Assembly (NCBI RefSeq): GCF_026625765.1
Contig: NZ_CP113062.1
Location: 3,410,001-3,474,000, forward strand
DNA length: 64,000 nt
Source: Frigoribacterium sp. SL97
GTDB lineage: Bacteria > Actinomycetota > Actinomycetes > Actinomycetales > Microbacteriaceae
Direction: 5' to 3'
Of the stretch, positions 54,942 to 63,294 are shown one piece after another (position 1 is the first letter of the stretch; each line of letters opens with the position of its first letter). Both the position numbers and the translations under genes were made by a program. The notes beneath the pieces were generated by a model that was given only the letters and a program-made list of their open reading frames with translations, was not told the DNA's origin and ran no database searches.

Positions 54942-56654
54942 CTACCGCGGAGTCAGCGTGATCGAGTCGAGCTCGGCGAATCCGGTGCCCCCGGCGAAGT
55001 TCGGAGAACCCTTCGCCAGACGGATCACGTTGACCCCGGCCTTGAGCGTGACGGGTGCGGCCGCCGAGGTGGCGAACCGCCCCCAGCCACCCGTCGGTGC
55101 GTACGACACCGTCGAGAACGCACCACCGTTGAAGGCGAGGCCCTGCGTCGACGTCGCTGCGCCTCCGTTCGCGTAGCGGGTCGTCAACGAGTAGCTGCCG
55201 GCCGTCGGCACCTCGACCACGAAATCGACGAACGAGTTCGACCGGCCGTCACCCAGACCGTCGATGCGACCCACGTAGCCGGAGTTGGACGCCGAGGACG
55301 ACGACAGGATCGACGCGTTGACCACCGTCGCGTTCTCGGCCTCGTAGGTCTGCTGGTAGCTCGTGGCCGGGCCCGAGGCGGGCGTGACGACCACCTGGTA
55401 GGCGCCGAGGTAGTCCTGGTTCGGGATGGGGACGGTGACGGCCCCGTTCACGACGCCGACGGTGGTACTCGACAGCTGGGTCGGTGCAGCGACGTTCGCC
55501 ATGCGTCCCGAGCGCGGCGTGTAGTTCACCGTCACCCTGACCTGCGACCCGAGACCGGCCAGTCCCTTGACCTGTACGGCGTTGTCACCGAACGTCCCGC
55601 CGAACGCGACGTTGACGATCCCGCGGGTCGAGTCGTACGAGGCGAACCCGTCGAGATCGCCCGAGGGCGTCACGTCGACCATGGAGCCTGCCATCTCGCC
55701 GTACCACTTGTAGAGCCAGTACGACCCGGTCGGAGCGTTGTTCCACACGAGTCCCCCGACGGTCCCGGATTCGTACCAGTACGCGCGTTCGGCGTCCTTG
55801 ATGCCGGTGCGCTCGAACTGCGCGATGAAGTGGGCCGCGACGCTGGGGGTGTCGACCTGGTTCGGCGAACCGTATTCGTTGATCGAGATCGGACGCGGGC
55901 TGATGCCGAGGTCACGCTCGATCGATCGGTAGTCGGCCACGTGCTCGTCGACGTCGGCCCACCCGCCGTCGTCCAGTTCGTGCCAGACGACGACGTCAGG
56001 CAGGGTGCCGTCGGCCTTCGCCCTGGCCATGAACTCGCGCATGCGGTCGGGGTAGTAGCGGCTGTAGCTCGGACCCACGATCGGCGTCACCGTGTCCTGC
56101 AGCTTCACCTGGCGGTAGGTCCGGGTCCACCCGTCGAGGAACGGGCCCGCCTTCGCGGTGTCCCAGGTGCCGTCGGGCTCGTTCCACAGCTCCCAGCCGT
56201 TGATGTTCGTCGTGCCCGCCGCGGCGACCCGGGCCCCGACCATCGTGTCGATCTTCTGCGTCCAGTCCTGCCAGCTGATCCAGCGGTACGGGAAGTCCGG
56301 GTAGACGTCGGGCATGCGGGCGTACGACTGTGCACCGTCGCGGGTGAACGCGTTCGCCGTCTTCAGCACGTCGCCGGTCGGCACGGTGGCACCGTTGCCG
56401 AGCTGCTGCACGCCGGGAGCGGGCTGCGTGTGCTGCTTCAGCCGCAACGGCGTCAGCAGACCAGGGGCCGGCGTCGTGTCGGACGCCACGGCGTACAGCC
56501 CCCCGGCTCCGACGTGGGTGACGGGCCTGATGCTCGTCGAGGCGTCGACGACGAGCGTGTTGCCCGCCGCTTCTGCGGGTGCCGCCGGTGCGACGAGCGC
56601 CGCGAGGACCGCCGTCGCCGCCAGCAGTCCCGTCGTGATCTTCGTTCGGTTCAC
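54942..56654 (-). CDS. Secreted clan GH-A glycoside hydrolase with C-terminal CBM35
   Basis: The 570-residue protein has a signal peptide (about 1-30), a (beta/alpha)8-type catalytic domain (about 40-350) and a CBM35-like module (about 435-570, starting YEAENATVVNA). The acid/base is likely Glu159 in WELWNEP and the nucleophile Glu260 in INEYGSP, the clan GH-A order seen in GH39-like enzymes. The exact family is not certain. As the last gene of a locus with a GH127 enzyme and a sugar ABC importer, it likely trims plant-derived oligosaccharides outside the cell. The GTG start at 56654 follows AAAGGAG. Confidence 0.8.
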   Translation of the reverse strand: MNRTKITTGLLAATAVLAALVAPAAPAEAAGNTLVVDASTSIRPVTHVGAGGLYAVASDTTPAPGLLTPLRLKQHTQPAPGVQQLGNGATVPTGDVLKTANAFTRDGAQSYARMPDVYPDFPYRWISWQDWTQKIDTMVGARVAAAGTTNINGWELWNEPDGTWDTAKAGPFLDGWTRTYRQVKLQDTVTPIVGPSYSRYYPDRMREFMARAKADGTLPDVVVWHELDDGGWADVDEHVADYRSIERDLGISPRPISINEYGSPNQVDTPSVAAHFIAQFERTGIKDAERAYWYESGTVGGLVWNNAPTGSYWLYKWYGEMAGSMVDVTPSGDLDGFASYDSTRGIVNVAFGGTFGDNAVQVKGLAGLGSQVRVTVNYTPRSGRMANVAAPTQLSSTTVGVVNGAVTVPIPNQDYLGAYQVVVTPASGPATSYQQTYEAENATVVNASILSSSSASNSGYVGRIDGLGDGRSNSFVDFVVEVPTAGSYSLTTRYANGGAATSTQGLAFNGGAFSTVSYAPTGGWGRFATSAAAPVTLKAGVNVIRLAKGSPNFAGGTGFAELDSITLTPR

Positions 56655-56732
56655 AGAGAAGCTCCTTTGCTTTCTTCGAGGGATGGAACCGGGTCGCACC
56701 GCCCTCACGGGCGGGACGTCAGGAGGCGCGGG

Positions 56733-58685
56733 TCAGCCCTCGACCCGGGCGACGGGCAGCCAGACCCTCATGGTCGACGGCCCGCGGTTCGCCCAGGTGG
56801 CGTAGGGCACGAGGGCGACCGCGCCGAGCGGGCCGGTCGCGTCGCCGGGCTCGCCGTACGGCCAGTCGGCGGTGGCCGCGGCCAGACGTGACACCTCGAC
56901 CGTGGCACCCCGCTCGGTGGTCACCGGTTCGACCGAGGTGTCGACGACCACGTCGTTGACGTCGCCGTCGGGCAGGTCGGTCGACTCGAGCGCCAGCACG
57001 AGCGGGCCGCGCTGAACGGCGACCTGGCCGCGCACCGCGTCGATCCGAGGGTCGGGCAGGCTCCACCGGGCCTGCATCGGCAGGTCGACCGTGACGACGT
57101 CGCCCGCCGCGAACCGGCCCCGGACGGTCGTCGAGCGTCCGTCCCGCACGGACGGTGCCTGGCCGGGCGCCTCGATGCGTGCCGAGCCCGCCCACGAGGG
57201 AATGCGCAGGTCGAGGTCGACCTCGCGTCGCGTGTCGTCGCGCCAGGTGATGCGGACCGCGCCGTCGTAGGGGTAGCCGCTGCGCACCGACAGGGCGATC
57301 GGCGTGCCGTCGGAAAGGGCGGTGTCGACGTCGTACTCGCCGTACTGGTGCACCTGCAGCCCGGCCGGCGTCTTGGTCGCGAAGGTCGACTCGACGCTCG
57401 CGAGCGTGCGGGCGACGTTCGTCGGGCAGCACGAGACCTCGAACCAGGGCGCCCGGAGGCTCGACAGGGCGCGGGCGTTCAGCTCGTCCTCGTCGGGGGC
57501 GACGCCGTCGGTGCGCTGGTGCAACGTGTTCGTGTAGAAGAAGGCACGCCCGTCCTCGCGGGGCGAGGCCATCACGTTGTTGAACAGCGTGCGTTCGATC
57601 AGGTCCGCGTAGCGCGGGTCGCCGTCCTGCAGCAGCAGGCGCCACGACAGCATGTTCGAGGCGATGCCGGCGCAGGTCTCCGAGTAGGCGCGATCCGGCG
57701 GAAGCTCGAAGTCGGCACCGTACGCCTCGTCCTGGTGGTGCGAGCCCATCCCGCCGGTGACGTACGTGCGGCGCGCGACGGTCGCCTCCCACTGCCGCCG
57801 GACGGCGTCGGCGAGTTCGTCGTCGCCGGTCTCGACGGCCACGTCGAGGGCACCGGCCGCCAGGTACAACGCCCGCACCGCGTGCCCGCGCAGCACCTCG
57901 GCCTCCCGCACCGGCACGTCGTCCTGGAAGTACTCCTGGCCGTACTCGATCGGCGCCAGCAGGCCGTGGCCGCGGCGCTCGACGAAGAGGCGCGCGAGCT
58001 CGACGTAGCGGGGCTCGTCGAGGGCGCGGCCGAACTCGACGAGCGCGACCTCGATCTCGGGGTGCCCGCAGACCGCCACCCGCCCGTCGGGCCCGAACTC
58101 GACCCAGAGGTGGTCGGCCAGGCGGCGGGCGACGTCGACCAGGGCGCTCTCGATGCCGGTCCTCTCGGCCGCGACGGCCGCCTGGACGAGGTGGCCGAAG
58201 CTGTAGAGCTCGTGGCCCCATTCGAGGTTCGAGTAGCGGGCGGGCTGCCAGGGACGACCGAAGCTGGTGTGCAGGTAGCCGTCGTCGTCCTGCGCCGAGG
58301 CGACCCGGTACACCAGCTGGTCGTAGCGCGACGAGAGGTCGGCGTCGTGCGATCGGCCGAGCTCCCACGCCATGCCCTCGAGCAGCTTGTAGACCTCGCT
58401 GTCGACGAACTCGATGCCGGCGTGCACCCAGCCGGCCTGATGGGACGCGGCCCGGTCGAAGTTGCCCGTCCAGCCGATGCGCTCCATCCAGTCCTCGCAG
58501 TGGCGCAGCACGACGTCGGCGTTCAGGCGTTGCTTCTCGGCCCAGTACCCGCCGGTCAGGCGGATCTCGGACGAGTCGAGCGGGGTCAGGGTCGACCGGC
58601 CGGGCCGGACCGGGCCCGAGAACGGTGCGGTCGAGGTGTGGATGGTGGTCACGGGCGTGCTCCTCGCGGGATGTGTGGTGGTCAT
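56733..58685 (-). CDS. GH127 beta-L-arabinofuranosidase
   Basis: The 650-residue protein matches GH127, which releases beta-L-arabinofuranose from plant hydroxyproline-linked arabinosides. The zinc/catalytic set is present: Glu320 (HHQDE), Glu336 and Cys338 (SETCAG), and Cys419-Cys420 (EVSCCPTN). These positions line up with Glu322, Glu338, Cys340, Cys417 and Cys418 of the characterised HypBA1. The second Cys-rich motif confirms the family over GH142/146 relatives, which I cannot fully exclude. There is no signal peptide, so it acts on imported oligosaccharide. It is in one transcript with the importer. Confidence 0.9.
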   Translation of the reverse strand: MTTTHPARSTPVTTIHTSTAPFSGPVRPGRSTLTPLDSSEIRLTGGYWAEKQRLNADVVLRHCEDWMERIGWTGNFDRAASHQAGWVHAGIEFVDSEVYKLLEGMAWELGRSHDADLSSRYDQLVYRVASAQDDDGYLHTSFGRPWQPARYSNLEWGHELYSFGHLVQAAVAAERTGIESALVDVARRLADHLWVEFGPDGRVAVCGHPEIEVALVEFGRALDEPRYVELARLFVERRGHGLLAPIEYGQEYFQDDVPVREAEVLRGHAVRALYLAAGALDVAVETGDDELADAVRRQWEATVARRTYVTGGMGSHHQDEAYGADFELPPDRAYSETCAGIASNMLSWRLLLQDGDPRYADLIERTLFNNVMASPREDGRAFFYTNTLHQRTDGVAPDEDELNARALSSLRAPWFEVSCCPTNVARTLASVESTFATKTPAGLQVHQYGEYDVDTALSDGTPIALSVRSGYPYDGAVRITWRDDTRREVDLDLRIPSWAGSARIEAPGQAPSVRDGRSTTVRGRFAAGDVVTVDLPMQARWSLPDPRIDAVRGQVAVQRGPLVLALESTDLPDGDVNDVVVDTSVEPVTTERGATVEVSRLAAATADWPYGEPGDATGPLGAVALVPYATWANRGPSTMRVWLPVARVEG

Positions 58686-58733
58686 GTCGGTTCGGTCCTG
58701 TCGGCCAGGCGCTGTCGGCTCGGGGAGGCCGGC

Positions 58734-59612
58734 TCAGTCCTTGACGGCACCGGCGGTGACGCCGGCGGCGACGTACCGCTGGGCGACGACGAGCAGGACG
58801 GTGGCGGGGATCGACGCGACCACGGCGGTCGCCATGATCGAGTTCCACTCCTGGTTGTTGTTGCCGATGTAGCGGTAGATGCCGAGGGTGATGGTCTGGG
58901 CCGAGCCGCCGCTGTTGAGCGTCGACGAGAAGACGAAGTCCGACCAGGCCCACAAGAACGCGAACAGCCCGACGGTGACGGCCGAGTTGCGGCTGACCGG
59001 AAGCACCACCGAGACGAAGGTCCGCCACGAGCCGGCCCCGTCGAGCTTCGCGGCGCTCAGCAACTCGTCGGGGATGCCGCTCATGAACGCGGTGAAGATC
59101 AGCACGCCGAACGGCACCGCGAGCGTCGAGTCGGCGATCACGAGACCCCACCACTCGTTGAGGATGCCGAGGTTGAGGTAGATCGCGTAGAAGCCCATCG
59201 CCATGATGACCTGGGGGATCATCTGCGCGACCAGCAGGACGAAGCTGAGCGCGCCTCCCCCCTTGGGCCGCAGCTTGGCGAGCGAGTACGCGGCCGGTGC
59301 CGACAGGGCGACCGTCACGACGACGGTGCCGAGCCCGACCAGCAGGCTCGTGCCGAGGTAGGGCAGCTGCTCGGACACGACGGCCGCGTAGCCGTCGAGC
59401 GTCGGATTCGTCGGGAACCACGACGGCGGGCTCTGCCGCATCTGCGCCGTCGGCGTCAGCGAGACGTTGATCATCCAGTAGATGGGGAACAACATGATCG
59501 CCGTGAAGACGACGCCGAGGACGGTCGTGGCCAGGCTGCGCCGGCCGGCCCGCCGCGAGGAGGCGCGGCGCACGTCCGATCGCGGGGCGGGGGTCCGGGT
59601 GATGACGCTCAT
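58734..59612 (-). CDS. Sugar ABC transporter permease (MalG-like)
   Basis: The 292-residue permease of the CUT1 type has six predicted helices and the coupling EAA motif DELLSAAKLDGAGSWRTFVSVVLPVS. Its ATG overlaps the stop of the partner permease (59609) by 4 nt. It has an N-terminal Arg-rich extension. No ATPase gene is present, as is common where a shared MsiK-type ATPase energises several importers. Confidence 0.92.
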   Translation of the reverse strand: MSVITRTPAPRSDVRRASSRRAGRRSLATTVLGVVFTAIMLFPIYWMINVSLTPTAQMRQSPPSWFPTNPTLDGYAAVVSEQLPYLGTSLLVGLGTVVVTVALSAPAAYSLAKLRPKGGGALSFVLLVAQMIPQVIMAMGFYAIYLNLGILNEWWGLVIADSTLAVPFGVLIFTAFMSGIPDELLSAAKLDGAGSWRTFVSVVLPVSRNSAVTVGLFAFLWAWSDFVFSSTLNSGGSAQTITLGIYRYIGNNNQEWNSIMATAVVASIPATVLLVVAQRYVAAGVTAGAVKD

Positions 59613-60595
59613 GACCGACTCTGCTTCCTCTGCACGCGCAGGTAGACGAATCCGCAGATCAGGGCCATCACGATCAGCAGGTTGCCGACGGCGGCCGCGG
59701 GGCCGAAGGTCGGGAGGGTCGAGCCGAAGCCCAACTGGTACGACCAGATGGCGAAGGTGGTCGAGGCGTCGCCCGGGCCGCCCCGGGTCATGATCCAGAT
59801 GATGTCGAAGACCTTCAGCGTGTAGACGAGGCCGAGCAGGATGGTGATGGCCGACACCGGGCGCAGCAGCGGGAACGTGATGCGCCAGAACTTCTGCCAG
59901 GCGTTCGCGCCGTCGAGCGCCGCCGCTTCGTAGAGGTCACCCGAGATGTTCTGCAGGCCGCTGTAGAGGATGACCAGGTTGAACGGGATGCCGATCCAGA
60001 TGTTGGCGACGATCACGCTCGTCAACGCCCACTGCGAAGAGGTGAGCCAGTTGACCTGGCTGCCGCCGAAGGTCTCGATGACCGAGTTGACGACGCCGCT
60101 CTCGCTGTTGAGCATCCAGGACCAGGTCGACGCGCTGACGATCAGCGGCAGCAGCCACGGCACGAGGAACAACGCGCGCAACGTCGACGACAGCGGGAAC
60201 CTCTGGAAGAAGAAGACCGCGAGTGCCATGCCGATCGAGAACTGGAACGCGATCGAGACGCCCGTGAACAGCAGCGTGTTGACGAGGGCGGGGCCGAACG
60301 TCGGGCTGGCGAAGACGTCGGTGAAGTTCTCGAGCCCGATGAACGGTGCCGTGCCGTCGATGAACGACCGCACGGTGTAGTCGCGGACCGACAGGTCGAC
60401 GTTGCGGATCAACGGGTAGGCGTAGAAGACCGCCAGGTAGAGGACGACCGGGGCGATGAAGGCCCAGGCGGTCAGCTGGCCCGCGTCGGGGCGACGGCGA
60501 CGCCTCGGGCGGCCGGGGCCGGCGGGCGGGACGTGCGTCCCGCCCGACCGTCCGTCGGGCACGGCCTCACGACGTTCGAGGATGTCGGTGCTCAT
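59609..60595 (-). CDS. Sugar ABC transporter permease (MalF-like)
   Basis: The 328-residue permease has a charged N-terminal 40 residues, then six helices and the EAA loop GDLYEAAALDGANAWQKFWRITFPLLRP. It pairs with the MalG-like permease. ATG 60595 is 19 bp downstream of the binding-protein stop, placing it in the same operon. The longer frame crossing the binding-protein gene is rejected. Confidence 0.92.
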   Translation of the reverse strand: MSTDILERREAVPDGRSGGTHVPPAGPGRPRRRRRPDAGQLTAWAFIAPVVLYLAVFYAYPLIRNVDLSVRDYTVRSFIDGTAPFIGLENFTDVFASPTFGPALVNTLLFTGVSIAFQFSIGMALAVFFFQRFPLSSTLRALFLVPWLLPLIVSASTWSWMLNSESGVVNSVIETFGGSQVNWLTSSQWALTSVIVANIWIGIPFNLVILYSGLQNISGDLYEAAALDGANAWQKFWRITFPLLRPVSAITILLGLVYTLKVFDIIWIMTRGGPGDASTTFAIWSYQLGFGSTLPTFGPAAAVGNLLIVMALICGFVYLRVQRKQSRS

Positions 60596-60614
60596 GGTCG
60601 CTCGTCCCGGGCGG

Positions 60615-61871
60615 TCACTTCGTGGCCGACTCGGCGGCCTGCTGGGCCTCGTCGAGGGCGTCCTGGGCCGACGACGACCCGCTGAGGCTGTTCTGGACGG
60701 CCTTCCAGAGCTGCTCCGAGATCTTCGGGTACTCGGTGCCGAGGTCGTCGCTCGTGCGCCCCTTGGCATCGCCGACGGCGGTGACCCACGGTTCGAGGTC
60801 GGGGTCGGCCTGCACCTGCTGCTCCTGCGCGTCCTTCGTCGGCGCGACGTACGACAGGGTCGTGTCGGTGGCCACGAGGTTGTCGGTGCTCGTCAGGCAC
60901 GCCCGGATCTTCTCGCTGACGTCGTACCGGGCGTCGTCGCTCTGGACGGGGACCGTCAGGAACTCACCGCCCGTGGGGGCCGGTGCCGCGCCTCCGTCCT
61001 TCGCGGGGATCGAGATGATGCCGTAGTCGATGCCCGAGTCCTTGACGCCGGCCAGTTGCCAGGTGCCGTTCTCGCCGAAGGCGTACTCCCCCGTGAGGAA
61101 CTCCTGCCAGCTCGTGGTCTGCGTGTTGCCGATGACCGAGTTCGGGGCGTAGCCGTCCTCGACCCACCCGGTCCAGAGGTCGAGCGCCGACACGGCGTCG
61201 TCGGACGAGAGGTCGGTCAGCTCGGCACCGGACCCCCAGTACCAGGGCAAGAACTGGAAGCTTCCTTCTTCGGTGCCGATGGCCGAGAAGGTGATGCCCT
61301 TCCCGCCGGAGGCCGAGACCTTCTCGAGGGCCGAGGTCAGGGTGTCCCAGTCGGTGATCGACGCGGGGTCGACGCCCGCCGCGTCGAGGACGGTCTTGTT
61401 GTAGTACAGCGCCAGGGTGTTGGCGCCGATGGGCACCCCGTACGTCGCACCGTCGATCTGTCCGGCCGCGAGGATGTTCTGCTCGATGTCCGAGGTGTCG
61501 GCACCGGTCTCGTCGGTGTCGGTCAGCAGGCCCGCCTCGGCCAGCGTCGAGACGACGGGGTTGTCGACGAGCAGCAGGTCGGGCGAGTTGCCCTGCTGGC
61601 CGGCGAGGAGGGCCTTGCTCGTCAGGTCGGAGGTGTCGTAGCCGGTGCGTTCGACGGTGACGCCGGCCTCGGTGCCACAGGCCTGCACCAGCTTCGCCCA
61701 GTCGGACGAGTCGTCGAACTGCGGGTACGGGTCCCAGAAGGTGTACGTCCCCGACGCGGCCGAGCTGCTGCCGCCGGACGAGCCACCGGCACACCCGGTC
61801 AGGGCGAGCGACACGGCGGCCAGACCCACGACGGCGACGGCCGTCTTCTTGCTGCGGATGAACGAGATCAC
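60615..61871 (-). CDS. Sugar ABC transporter substrate-binding lipoprotein
   Basis: The 418-residue lipoprotein (lipobox LTGC, about residues 22-25) belongs to solute-binding family 1, with ITDWDTLTSALEKVSASGGKGITFSAIG and EFLTGEYAFGENGTWQLAG in typical positions. It binds an oligosaccharide outside the membrane. The ligand is probably an arabinooligosaccharide given the downstream GH127, which is inference. The GTG start at 61871 follows GAGAGG. It is the first gene of the operon and is controlled by the LacI-type operator upstream. Confidence 0.92.
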   Translation of the reverse strand: MISFIRSKKTAVAVVGLAAVSLALTGCAGGSSGGSSSAASGTYTFWDPYPQFDDSSDWAKLVQACGTEAGVTVERTGYDTSDLTSKALLAGQQGNSPDLLLVDNPVVSTLAEAGLLTDTDETGADTSDIEQNILAAGQIDGATYGVPIGANTLALYYNKTVLDAAGVDPASITDWDTLTSALEKVSASGGKGITFSAIGTEEGSFQFLPWYWGSGAELTDLSSDDAVSALDLWTGWVEDGYAPNSVIGNTQTTSWQEFLTGEYAFGENGTWQLAGVKDSGIDYGIISIPAKDGGAAPAPTGGEFLTVPVQSDDARYDVSEKIRACLTSTDNLVATDTTLSYVAPTKDAQEQQVQADPDLEPWVTAVGDAKGRTSDDLGTEYPKISEQLWKAVQNSLSGSSSAQDALDEAQQAAESATK

Positions 61872-61964
61872 AGGAATTCCTCTCTGAATGCTGCGGGTTC
61901 CTCGTTCGGAGAGCGCCGCGCGGTGCAGGGGGATGCCGGTGCGCGACCGTCTCGTCGTCGAGAA

Positions 61965-61994
61965 GTTGTAACCGAAACCGGTTTCGGGTTGAAA
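61965..61994 (-). promoter_or_regulatory. Promoter of the sugar operon overlapping the LacI operator
   Basis: Minus-strand TTTCAA (61989-61994) and TACAAC (61965-61970) are separated by an 18-bp spacer that contains the operator palindrome. A repressor bound there would block the polymerase directly. Confidence 0.65.
61972..61987. promoter_or_regulatory. LacI-family operator
   Basis: CCGAAACC-GGTTTCGG is a perfect 16-bp palindrome with the central CG typical of LacI/GalR operators. It lies in the spacer of the sugar-operon promoter and 24 bp upstream of the -35 of the divergent lacI-type gene, so it can control both. Confidence 0.88.
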
Positions 61995-62010
61995 GCTACA
62001 TTTGGCACAG

Positions 62011-62040
62011 TTGCTTGTCAACACGTTCGTGAACTATTTT
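62011..62040 (+). promoter_or_regulatory. Leaderless promoter of the LacI-type gene
   Basis: TTGCTT (62011-62016) and TATTTT (62035-62040) have an 18-bp spacer; the -10 ends seven bases before ATG 62047. This predicts transcription starting at the start codon and supports that start over the upstream ATG at 62002. Confidence 0.7.
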
Positions 62041-62046
62041 CGCTAC

Positions 62047-63072
62047 ATGGGTACGAGCAGCGGTGGTCGAGGGACGGGGGCGCCCGTCACGCTCGCGGAT
62101 GTGGCCCGGGCCGCCGGCGTCTCGGTGGCGACCGCGTCGAAGGCCCTCAACGGGCGGGCCCAGGTGCGCGAGAGCACGCGCGTCAAGGTGCGAGAGGCCG
62201 CCGCCGCCCTCTCGTTCACCCCGAACTTCTTCGCCCAGGCCCTCAACTCCCAGCGCACCGGCACGATCGGCATGGTCACGAGCGACCTCGACAACCGTTT
62301 CGTCCTGCCCGTGCTGCTCGGCGCCGAGGACGCCTTCGGCTCGGGGTCGCTCTCGGTGCTGCTGGCCGACGCCCGCGACGACGCCCTGCGCGAGCAGTTG
62401 CACCTGCAGAACCTGCTCACCCGACGCGTCGACGGGCTCCTGATCGTGGGCCGCACCACCAACCCCCGCCCCCCGGCTCCCGTCCTCGCCGACGTGCCGG
62501 TGGTCTACGTCTACGCGCCGTCGACCGACCCGACCGACGCGTCCTTCACCCCCGACAACGTGCAGGCCGGCCGTCTCGCCGCCGAGCACCTCATCGCCAA
62601 GGGTCGGCGGCGCATCGCGCTCGTGAACGGCGAGTCGTCTTACGCCGCCTCACGCGACCGGGCGGCGGGGGTGCTGGCCGCCACGCAGGCCGCCGGGCTC
62701 GAGCTCGTCGGCGGTGCCTCGTTGTACGGGCAGTGGGGCGAGGCCTGGGGGCGGGACTGCGCGCGCCTCCTCGTCCGGGGCGACGAGACCGTCGACGCGA
62801 TCGTCGCGGGCAGCGACCACATCGCCCGCGGCGTGCTCGACGCGCTGCGCGACGAGGGCCGGTCGGTGCCGGGCGACGTCGCCGTCATCGGCTTCGACAA
62901 CTGGGACGTCCTCGTCCGCGAGTCACGCCCGACGCTGACCAGCGTGGACATGAACCTCGAACAGCTCGGCCGGGCGGCCGCCCAACACCTGGTCGACGCG
63001 ATCGGGGGCTCGACCTCGGCGGGCGTGACCTACAGAGCCGTGCGCGTGCACGAACGCGAGTCGACCGGCTGA
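62047..63072 (+). CDS. LacI-family transcriptional regulator of the sugar locus
   Basis: The 341-residue regulator has the LacI helix-turn-helix and hinge (VTLADVARAAGVSVATASKALNGRAQVRESTRVKVREAAAALSFTPN, about 14-60). A periplasmic-binding-protein-like effector domain follows, with AGSDHIARGVLDALRDEGRSVPGDVAVIGFDN near the C terminus. It is divergent from the importer-GH127 operon and should repress it until sugar binds. The start is set at ATG 62047 by the leaderless promoter; ATG 62002 would place the -10 inside the gene. Confidence 0.92.
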   Translation: MGTSSGGRGTGAPVTLADVARAAGVSVATASKALNGRAQVRESTRVKVREAAAALSFTPNFFAQALNSQRTGTIGMVTSDLDNRFVLPVLLGAEDAFGSGSLSVLLADARDDALREQLHLQNLLTRRVDGLLIVGRTTNPRPPAPVLADVPVVYVYAPSTDPTDASFTPDNVQAGRLAAEHLIAKGRRRIALVNGESSYAASRDRAAGVLAATQAAGLELVGGASLYGQWGEAWGRDCARLLVRGDETVDAIVAGSDHIARGVLDALRDEGRSVPGDVAVIGFDNWDVLVRESRPTLTSVDMNLEQLGRAAAQHLVDAIGGSTSAGVTYRAVRVHERESTG

Positions 63073-63163
63073 CGCGCGGCGCGCCTCCTGCTCTGGCCCT
63101 CCGCGCCGGCCCGGTGGCCTCGCTGCCGGCCTGGTGCCGCCCCGGCCTGCAGCGCGACGAAGA

Positions 63164-63219
63164 ACCCGGTTCCGAACGATGCACCCAGAAGCAACGGGGT
63201 GCATGGTTCGGAACCGGGT
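63164..63219. terminator. Bidirectional hairpin at convergent junction
   Basis: Arms 63164-63186 and 63197-63219 (23 bp, beginning ACCCGGTTCCGAAC) differ at a single position around a 10-nt loop. It lies in the gap between the LacI-type gene and the convergent SDR gene. AGGAGGCGCG-type copies flank it at 63080 and 63230. Confidence 0.8.
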
Positions 63220-63294
63220 GCGAGGCGGCAGGAGGCGCGGGTCGGCCACCAGCGGAGGTGCGGGCCGGCGACTCACGACGCCCCCGCGCGTGCC

